Source of the DNA: Spirochaeta sp.
Lineage (GTDB): Bacteria > Spirochaetota > Spirochaetia > DSM-27196 > Alkalispirochaetaceae
Direction: 5' to 3'
Assembly (NCBI GenBank): GCA_027859055.1
Contig: JAQIBO010000163.1
Location: 1 to 5,416 of the forward strand
DNA length: 5,416 nucleotides
The notes below the pieces were generated by a model that saw only the letters and a list, made by a program, of their open reading frames with translations, made no database searches and had not been told where the DNA came from. A program made the translations under genes and the position numbers. Below, piece after piece: positions 1-4,909 of the stretch (its first letter is position 1; every line of letters begins with the position of its first letter).

Positions 1-417
1 TTCCGGCATCTCGTCGGAGGTAACTCCGCGCGAAGCGAGCACGCCTCCGGTCGCATCAACGATGAGGATCGGTCGTTCCAGCAGGCGGGGAATCGTCGGT
101 TGCGCGCGCCGGGCACCCATCATCGGCGCTCCCGACATACCCGACATACCCGGCATCATCGGTATCTCCCGGGGTGGCCCGCCGCGGGGTGTCCCGGGTG
201 TTATCACCTCATCCAGACCGTCCCAGGTGCGCTCATTGCGGTAGTACTCTTCAATCCACGGGGCCAGACGCTCCGCCGTGGCGCGGTCGATCGCCACCCC
301 GGTTTCCACCGCCTGCCGTCCCGTCGTGGATATCAACACCGCTGAAAACACCACCACCGCAACCAGGGCAACTGCGGCGTGACTGAGCACGAGGCGCCCG
401 GTGAGGCCGATCTTCAT
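1..417 (-). CDS. Sensor histidine kinase, N-terminal part (cut by window edge)
   Basis: Only the first 139 residues are present; the frame stays open to base 1. Residues 1-8 are a short basic N-terminus (MKIGLTGR), followed by a hydrophobic segment at about 9-31 that reads as transmembrane helix 1. Residues 34-139 would be periplasmic, with an amphipathic stretch (about 46-68), a Pro/Gly/Met-rich linker (80-101) and then PILIVDATGGVLAS at 116-129, a beta-strand pattern common in the extracytoplasmic domains of BaeS/CpxA-like kinases just before the second helix. HAMP, HisKA and ATPase domains lie outside the window, so the kinase call depends on this architecture and on the cognate regulator directly upstream. 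Its ATG overlaps the regulator's TGA (ATGA), which indicates translational coupling, and a GGAGG sits 4 nt upstream. Odd feature: six Met within residues 87-100. Family fairly sure, stimulus unknown. Confidence 0.85.
   Translation of the reverse strand, partial: MKIGLTGRLVLSHAAVALVAVVVFSAVLISTTGRQAVETGVAIDRATAERLAPWIEEYYRNERTWDGLDEVITPGTPRGGPPREIPMMPGMSGMSGAPMMGARRAQPTIPRLLERPILIVDATGGVLASRGVTSDEMPE
131..152. repeat. 9-nt tandem repeat inside the kinase gene
   Basis: The plus strand shows two adjacent copies of CGACATACC (133-141 and 142-150), and period-9 identity extends over 131-152. On the coding (minus) strand it encodes repeated Gly-Met-Ser triplets (residues 90-95). It is in frame, so copy-number change would lengthen or shorten the methionine-rich linker without a frameshift. 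Confidence 0.7.
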
Positions 418-1106
418 TGATCCTCCAGGCGGTAGCCGACACCCCAGACCGTTACCAGCCGGTGCGGCGTCGCGGGATCATCTTCGATCTGCTTGCGGAT
501 CTTGCCGATGTGGACATCAACCGTTCGTTCGTAGCCCTCAAACGCGTGATCCTGGAAGCTTTCCAGCAACTGCAGGCGGGTGAATACGCGTCCGGGGTGG
601 CGCCCCATCGTTGCAAGAATCGCAAACTGAGCCGCCGTCAGCTCCGCAGACCGTCCGGCAATGGTCACCTCCCGCCGTTCGGTGTCTATCGTGATATCAC
701 CGACGACGATCGCCGGCGATGCATCCGTTTCGGATGCGGAGCGCTGTTCCGTCCGGCGGAGTACCGCGGTGATACGCATCGCAAGCTCCGGCAGACTGAA
801 CGGTTTCACCAGATAGTCGTCTACACCGGCGGAAAACCCGGCCAGGCGATCTTCCTCCTCACCCCGGGCGCTCACGATGATAATCGGAATCTCCGTCTGG
901 TCGGTTACCGTGCGGGCAAGGTCAATTCCGGCAAGACCGGGAAGGTTCAGGTCAAGAACGATAAGGTCGGGAGGCGTCTGAAAGACTTCACGCACCGCCG
1001 TCGAGCCGTCATAGGTCTGCCGTACTGTATGGCCTGCGTTGGTCAAATAATCACAGACCATCTGGTTCAGTTCACGCTCATCTTCGACTAACAGTATGTG
1101 TGCCAT
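414..1106 (-). CDS. OmpR/PhoB-family two-component response regulator
   Basis: A cytoplasmic DNA-binding regulator of 230 residues, the usual length for the family. The receiver domain spans about 2-115. It has the acidic pair E8-D9, phospho-acceptor D52 in VLDLNLPG, conserved S79, and K101 in the VKPF motif, so it should be phosphorylated normally. A linker rich in Ser/Asp/Ala (about 119-129) leads to a winged-helix Trans_reg_C domain (about 130-228). There, LTAAQFAIL, the recognition-helix region YERTVDVHIGKIRKQI and the terminal wing VWGVGYRL are all recognisable. It lies first in a two-gene operon with the histidine kinase and overlaps it by 4 bp (ATGA). The start at 1106 gives a canonical receiver beginning (MAHILLVEDE); no Shine-Dalgarno precedes it. 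It resembles BaeR/CpxR-like regulators in general, but I cannot assign a specific regulon. Autoregulation through the 98-bp divergent region is plausible. Confidence 0.96.
   Translation of the reverse strand: MAHILLVEDERELNQMVCDYLTNAGHTVRQTYDGSTAVREVFQTPPDLIVLDLNLPGLAGIDLARTVTDQTEIPIIIVSARGEEEDRLAGFSAGVDDYLVKPFSLPELAMRITAVLRRTEQRSASETDASPAIVVGDITIDTERREVTIAGRSAELTAAQFAILATMGRHPGRVFTRLQLLESFQDHAFEGYERTVDVHIGKIRKQIEDDPATPHRLVTVWGVGYRLEDQ
422..426 (-). promoter_or_regulatory. Ribosome binding site of the histidine kinase gene
   Basis: On the minus strand GGAGG lies 4 nt before the kinase ATG (417-415), inside the last codons of the response regulator (Leu-Glu-Asp). It fixes the kinase start and supports coupled translation. 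It is the only clear Shine-Dalgarno sequence before any of the gene starts visible in the window. Confidence 0.75.
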
Positions 1107-1116
1107 CGCGTTGAAC

Positions 1117-1122
1117 AGTGTA
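1117..1122 (-). promoter_or_regulatory. Candidate -10 element for the two-component operon
   Basis: On the minus strand TACACT is preceded by TGC, giving an extended -10 (TGnTACACT), and lies 10 nt before the response regulator ATG. Transcription would then begin within a few bases of the start codon, giving a leaderless or nearly leaderless message, consistent with the missing Shine-Dalgarno. No good -35 is seen at normal spacing; TTGTCG lies 21 nt upstream, which is too far. Confidence 0.3.
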
Positions 1123-1169
1123 GCAGGTGAATCACGACCTGTGCGACAACTCGAGCCGGGTGGCGGGAG

Positions 1170-1196
1170 TTGATTGTGTGACCCGAGCGGTATAGC
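1170..1196 (+). promoter_or_regulatory. Candidate promoter for the HD protein / cyclase operon
   Basis: TTGATT (1170-1175) and TATAGC (1191-1196) resemble -35 and -10 hexamers, separated by 15 nt, which is shorter than the preferred 17. The -10 ends 8 nt before the ATG at 1205, again implying a leaderless or very short leader. The -35 overlaps the right arm of the CAACTC/GAGTTG inverted repeat, a position where a bound regulator would compete with RNA polymerase. Confidence 0.35.
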
Positions 1197-1206
1197 GTGT
1201 CGCTAT
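1192..1206. repeat. Perfect inverted repeat over the HD gene start
   Basis: ATAGCG (1192-1197) and CGCTAT (1201-1206) form a perfect 6-bp inverted repeat around the 3-nt spacer TGT. The left arm overlaps the candidate -10 and the right arm contains the first two bases of the start codon at 1205. It could be an operator or, if transcribed, a small hairpin over the start. Confidence 0.5.
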
Positions 1207-1870
1207 GGAGAAAGTTCCCGCGAGCGCCCTCAATACGGTGCTGGACCGGGCGTTACAGTTTATCGAGCTGAAAGACCTGCGGCGGACCGGATGGGTCCTG
1301 CGCGGTATCGAGGACCCCGAGTCGGTTGCCGACCACTCCTGGGGCACCGCGCTGCTCTGTCTTCTCTACGCACCGTTGGCTGCGGAAACGCTGAACTGTG
1401 ACCGGGCGGTGGCTATCGCCCTGGTCCATGACCTGGCCGAGGTGGAAGTGGGCGATATCCCGCGCCGGATAACTCCCGGTGGCGATGCGCCCTCGACGGA
1501 AGAGAAAGCAGACCGGGAGCGCCGCGCCATGGAGCGTCTCACCGCGCCTACCCCCGTCCCCGCCACGGGAGTGGCGACCGCGGAGATCCCGTCACTGCCA
1601 TATATTTATGAGCTCTGGGACGAGTACGAAGCGGGGAACACGACAGAGGCGCGTTTTGTCCGGGATATGAACCTCGTTGATATGTGCCTGCAGGCGCTCC
1701 TGTACGAGCGGGACCGGCGTTACGATCCGCACCGTGAAGCCGGCGAATTCCCCGACTACGAACACCTTGACGAGTTTTTTGCCACGGCAGAGCCCCGTTT
1801 TACCACGGAGACGGGAAAAAGAGTGTACCACCTGGTGCAATCCCGGTATCACGAGCTGCGCTTTGTTTGA
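1205..1870 (+). CDS. HD-domain phosphohydrolase, HDDC2/YfbR-like 5'-deoxynucleotidase
   Basis: A 221-residue soluble protein of the HD_3 group. Known HDDC2/YfbR members dephosphorylate deoxynucleoside 5'-monophosphates with a divalent metal. Family marks are RTGWVLRG at 27-34, ESVADHS with metal-ligand H44, VHDLAEVEVGD with H75-D76, E79 and D84, and YELWDEYEAG at 135-144 as in HDDC2. These match the HD-fold order of HDDC2, whose core (about 10-175) has usual length. A C-terminal extension (about 176-221) is rich in Asp/Glu/Phe/Tyr. Odd point: where HDDC2/YfbR carry the last metal-binding Asp (FVKQLD in my recollection), this protein has FVRDMN, placing N156 there, with acidic D154 and D159 close by. 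The ATG at 1205 puts conserved residues at expected positions; no Shine-Dalgarno is present. The next gene follows after 15 bp on the same strand. Substrate not provable from sequence. Confidence 0.85.
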   Translation: MEKVPASALNTVLDRALQFIELKDLRRTGWVLRGIEDPESVADHSWGTALLCLLYAPLAAETLNCDRAVAIALVHDLAEVEVGDIPRRITPGGDAPSTEEKADRERRAMERLTAPTPVPATGVATAEIPSLPYIYELWDEYEAGNTTEARFVRDMNLVDMCLQALLYERDRRYDPHREAGEFPDYEHLDEFFATAEPRFTTETGKRVYHLVQSRYHELRFV

Positions 1871-1876
1871 TATATT
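1868..1876 (+). promoter_or_regulatory. Candidate extended -10 before the diguanylate cyclase gene
   Basis: TGATATATT fits the extended -10 pattern TGnTATAAT with one mismatch in the hexamer, and its first three bases are the stop codon of the HD gene. Initiation would fall around 1883, just before the ATG at 1886. No matching -35 is seen. It stands in a short AT-rich patch within GC-rich sequence and may drive the cyclase independently of the operon promoter. Confidence 0.3.
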
Positions 1877-1893
1877 TCTCAATTAATGAGAAA
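1875..1893. repeat. Perfect inverted repeat over the cyclase start codon
   Basis: TTTCTCA (1875-1881) and TGAGAAA (1887-1893) are exact reverse complements flanking the 5-nt loop ATTAA. The ATG at 1886-1888 spans the loop and right arm. In RNA this hairpin would hide the first start codon and leave the second ATG at 1898 free; in DNA it could be an operator. It lacks the GC-rich stem and T-tract of an intrinsic terminator. Confidence 0.6.
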
Positions 1894-4800
1894 ACCGATG
1901 TACACTCGGCAGGCGTATGTCGTCGCGATCGCTATCGCGTTGGGTGGTTTTTTGCTTGCCCCCGCGTCGGGTCAGGAGTTTTTTACCGGCGATCAGTACC
2001 CGCGTCTCAATCTCCTTGATCGGACCGACGGATTGCCCCACAACTCGGTGTCTTCCATTCAACAGGACCGCCGCGGGTTCCTGTGGTTCGGGACGCAAGG
2101 GGGACTGACGCGCTACGACGGACGCTCATTCCGCACGTACAAGAACCGCCCGTTTGACACAACCTCGCTGCCCCATGACCTGGTTCAGACAACCTACTAC
2201 AGTGAAGCAGATGATACCCTGTGGGTTGGTACCTACAGCGGCCTCGCCCGACTGACCCTTGGAGAGCCGGGGTTTACCACCTATCAGTCCGATACAAACG
2301 ACTGGCAGACGCTCTCGGACAACGTCGTTATCGCGATCAGCCACGGCCCGGAGGGGAATCTGTGGGTGGGAACCCAAAACGGACTCAACCGCATGACCGC
2401 GGAGGGAGATTTCGAGCGCATCACCACCGAAAGTGAAGTGGTTCGCGCGCTCTATCTGGACAGTAATAACACCCTGTGGATCGGCACCTATGCGGGGCTT
2501 GCCCGCTGGAATCCGCAGACGGAACAGGTTGAACCGGTCGATTTCGGGTGGAGTTCGCCCTACGTGATGGCGATCAGAGAGACCTCTGACGGCGAACTTC
2601 TGCTTGGAACGTGGGGTGACGAGTCCGATACGGGGGGCATGGTCCGTGTGGACGTGGAGAATCGCTCGTTTGAGCCGTATTTCTTCGCGGACAACCGGAT
2701 TTACACCGTACTCGCCGGATCCGACGGTACCCTGTGGGCGGGAAGCTGGGGTGGCGGCCTCTTTGCGGTCACCTCCGAGGGACAACGGTTCACCTTTTCG
2801 GAGGATCGTGATGAAGGTGTCGCATCACCGGTGGTGTACTCCCTCTTTGAGGATGCGGCGGGGCTTGTCTGGATCGGTACCAACGGCGGCGGCGTCCATT
2901 ACGTCAGTCCGCGGCAGCGGAATTTTCGCGCCTATCACCACGACCCCGATGATCCTGCGTCGCTGCCGGCGGGGAAGATCAACGCGATCTATCGTGACCG
3001 CACCGGCCGGTTATGGGTTGGGCTGTACAGCGGAGGCCTCGCCTGGTACGACGAGGAGGCGGAGCGCTGGCACGTTCACGACGTCGACGCCGACGACCCC
3101 TACGCCTTGGTAAATGATATCGTCACCGTGCTGTACGAAGACCGGCGAGGACGTCTGTGGGTGGGCACCAACGGTGGGCTCCAGCAGTACGACCGGGAGA
3201 ACGACCGCTTTCTCACCTGGGGACGCGACGTATACCCGGATGTGGAGTATTCCGGCGAAATCGTGTACCAGGTGGCGGAGGACAGCGAAGGGTACTTGTG
3301 GATTGGAAGCTATCGCGGTGGACTCACCCGCGTTGAGCCGGAGACCGGCGAAACCCGCGTCTTCAAAGCAAACCCCGACGACCCTGCCAGTCTCTCAAAT
3401 AACCTGGTTTACGATCTTCTTACCGATTCGCGTGGTGATCTGTGGATCGCGACAAACGACGGATTGAATCGATATGACCCGCAGCGGGAAGCGTTTACCG
3501 TGTACCGGCATGATGCTGACGATCGCTCCACCATATCCAGCAACACCGTGCGCGTGCTGTACGAGGATTCCCGCGACCAGTTGTGGGTTGGCACGGTCAG
3601 CGGCGGCCTCAATCTGCTTGACCGCGACACCGGTAGGTTCACCCATCTGACCCAGGACGACGGCCTGTCGGACAACTCGATCCTGTCAATTCTTGAGGGC
3701 GCGATGGGGCAGCTCTGGATAGGTACGCAGCAGGGCATTACCTCCTACGATTCGGACTCCGGCGCGGTCGATATTCTCGACGAACAGGACGGACTGTTCG
3801 GAAGTGCGTTTCACAGTGGAGCGTTTCAGGACACCGATGGCACGTTGCTCTTCGGCGGCGGCCACGGGATTACCAGGATAGACTCCTCTCTGGCGTTGCA
3901 GAATACGCATCCGCCGGAGGTGCAGATCGTTGATGTGCAGGTGTTTCAGGAGTCGGTGGATCCGGACCGGGTCAGTTTTAACGACGCGGAGATCACTATC
4001 GACTCCAGCGACAGTTTCATCAGCTTCGAATTTGTGGGTCTGGACTACGAATCACCGCAAAGCAACCGCTACCGCTACCAGCTTGATGGATTTGAACGTG
4101 ACCAGGTGATCGCCGGGACGCGGAACTTTGCCACCTATACCAACCTGCCCGCCGGCTCCTACGAGCTGCAGGTATGGGCGGCAAATAACGACGGCGTATG
4201 GACCGGGGAGCCGGCAACGCTGAAGTTAAACGTCACCGGGCCGTGGTACGCCCAGTGGTGGGCGTACGGTCTGTACGCGGCTGCTGTGGGAGTCCTTATC
4301 GTGGGCGGCATCCGCTGGCGCACCGCCCGGGTCCTGGCCGGTAAGAACCGCGACCTCGAGTACGCCAACCGGCAACTGGCAACCGCCAATCTGGAACTGG
4401 AACGGCTCAGCGTCCGTGACGCCCTTACCGGGCTGTTCAACCGCCGCTATTTTGACAGCCGCCTGCAGGAAGAGTGGTTTCGGGCGCGCCGGTCCAAGCG
4501 GCCGGTGTCCTTACTGATGATCGACGTCGATTACTTTAAACACTTCAACGACAAGTATGGACATATCGTCGGCGATAACGTGTTGAGTGCGGCGGGGGAG
4601 ATTCTCCAGGAGACGATCTCCCGTAAAACGGACTTTGTCGCGCGTTACGGTGGTGAGGAGTTTATCGCCTTGTTGTACGACACGCCTGCAGAGGGCGCTT
4701 TGCGTATCGCCGAGCGGGTGCGGGCGTCGTTCAGCGAACGAGAGCTCGTTCCGGACACGGACAACGTAACCGTAAGCATTGGGGTTTCCTCTGTTGTGCC

Positions 4801-4909
4801 CGGTACCGAGGATGAGGCGAGCACCCTCGTCGCTTCCGCCGATACGGCGCTGTACACGGCAAAGCACAACGGGAAAAACCGGGTAGAGCGGGGCTCCTAC
4901 TCGAACTGA
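1886..4909 (+). CDS. Periplasmic beta-propeller sensor diguanylate cyclase (Reg_prop x14, Y_Y_Y, GGDEF)
   Basis: A 1007-residue membrane protein predicted to make c-di-GMP from two GTP in response to a periplasmic ligand. Residues 1-29 form a signal peptide (hydrophobic 11-27, likely cleavage near ASG-QE). Fourteen Reg_prop repeats follow, with LWxGT-like motifs near residues 66, 112, 159, 197, 238, 283, 328, 376, 424, 471, 519, 566, 610 and 654, about 38-48 apart, matching two seven-bladed propellers. A Y_Y_Y domain (about 710-788) precedes one transmembrane helix (about 792-809) and a coiled coil (about 815-843). The GGDEF domain (about 840-1000) has DALTGLFNRRYF from D845, metal ligands D880 and E924, and the active motif GGEEF at 922-926, so it should be active. 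R913-K-T-D916, five residues before GGEEF, is an intact inhibitory site predicting product feedback. No EAL or HD-GYP domain. Start at 1886 or, since no Shine-Dalgarno precedes it, M5 at 1898; both keep the signal peptide. Probably cotranscribed with the HD protein. Confidence 0.95.
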   Translation: MRKPMYTRQAYVVAIAIALGGFLLAPASGQEFFTGDQYPRLNLLDRTDGLPHNSVSSIQQDRRGFLWFGTQGGLTRYDGRSFRTYKNRPFDTTSLPHDLVQTTYYSEADDTLWVGTYSGLARLTLGEPGFTTYQSDTNDWQTLSDNVVIAISHGPEGNLWVGTQNGLNRMTAEGDFERITTESEVVRALYLDSNNTLWIGTYAGLARWNPQTEQVEPVDFGWSSPYVMAIRETSDGELLLGTWGDESDTGGMVRVDVENRSFEPYFFADNRIYTVLAGSDGTLWAGSWGGGLFAVTSEGQRFTFSEDRDEGVASPVVYSLFEDAAGLVWIGTNGGGVHYVSPRQRNFRAYHHDPDDPASLPAGKINAIYRDRTGRLWVGLYSGGLAWYDEEAERWHVHDVDADDPYALVNDIVTVLYEDRRGRLWVGTNGGLQQYDRENDRFLTWGRDVYPDVEYSGEIVYQVAEDSEGYLWIGSYRGGLTRVEPETGETRVFKANPDDPASLSNNLVYDLLTDSRGDLWIATNDGLNRYDPQREAFTVYRHDADDRSTISSNTVRVLYEDSRDQLWVGTVSGGLNLLDRDTGRFTHLTQDDGLSDNSILSILEGAMGQLWIGTQQGITSYDSDSGAVDILDEQDGLFGSAFHSGAFQDTDGTLLFGGGHGITRIDSSLALQNTHPPEVQIVDVQVFQESVDPDRVSFNDAEITIDSSDSFISFEFVGLDYESPQSNRYRYQLDGFERDQVIAGTRNFATYTNLPAGSYELQVWAANNDGVWTGEPATLKLNVTGPWYAQWWAYGLYAAAVGVLIVGGIRWRTARVLAGKNRDLEYANRQLATANLELERLSVRDALTGLFNRRYFDSRLQEEWFRARRSKRPVSLLMIDVDYFKHFNDKYGHIVGDNVLSAAGEILQETISRKTDFVARYGGEEFIALLYDTPAEGALRIAERVRASFSERELVPDTDNVTVSIGVSSVVPGTEDEASTLVASADTALYTAKHNGKNRVERGSYSN

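Larger units (their letters stand above)
1107..1204. promoter_or_regulatory. Divergent intergenic control region with inverted repeats
   Basis: This 98-bp gap separates the outward-facing response regulator and HD-protein genes, so both promoters should lie here. It holds several short symmetric or repeated elements: the 9-bp palindrome GTGAATCAC at 1127-1135; an inverted repeat CAACTC (1147-1152) / GAGTTG (1167-1172) with 14 nt between arms; and a near-identical direct pair TGTGCGAC (1140-1147) / TGTGTGAC (1175-1182), 35 bp apart. Any of these could be operator sites for the adjacent regulator, but short matches like these also occur by chance. Confidence 0.5.

Noticed and set aside
62..345. 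Small plus-strand frames opposite the kinase N-terminus
   Set aside because: No Shine-Dalgarno or domain, and the minus-strand frame gives a coherent kinase N-terminus with an ATGA link to its regulator.
417..1091. A 224-codon open frame on the plus strand opposite the response regulator
   Set aside because: Complementary shadow of a clear OmpR-family gene; its translation shows no recognisable domain and is rich in Arg/Gly typical of antisense GC-rich frames.
2126..2785. A 219-codon minus-strand frame inside the propeller region
   Set aside because: Antisense shadow caused by GC-rich codon use and the repeated LWxGT motifs; no domain recognised.
2081..3859. Repeated DNA through the cyclase gene, considered as a nucleotide repeat array or recombination hot spot
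   Set aside because: The periodicity is at the protein level (Reg_prop blades); nucleotide copies have diverged apart from short CTGTGG-x-TxGG cores, so no DNA repeat is called.
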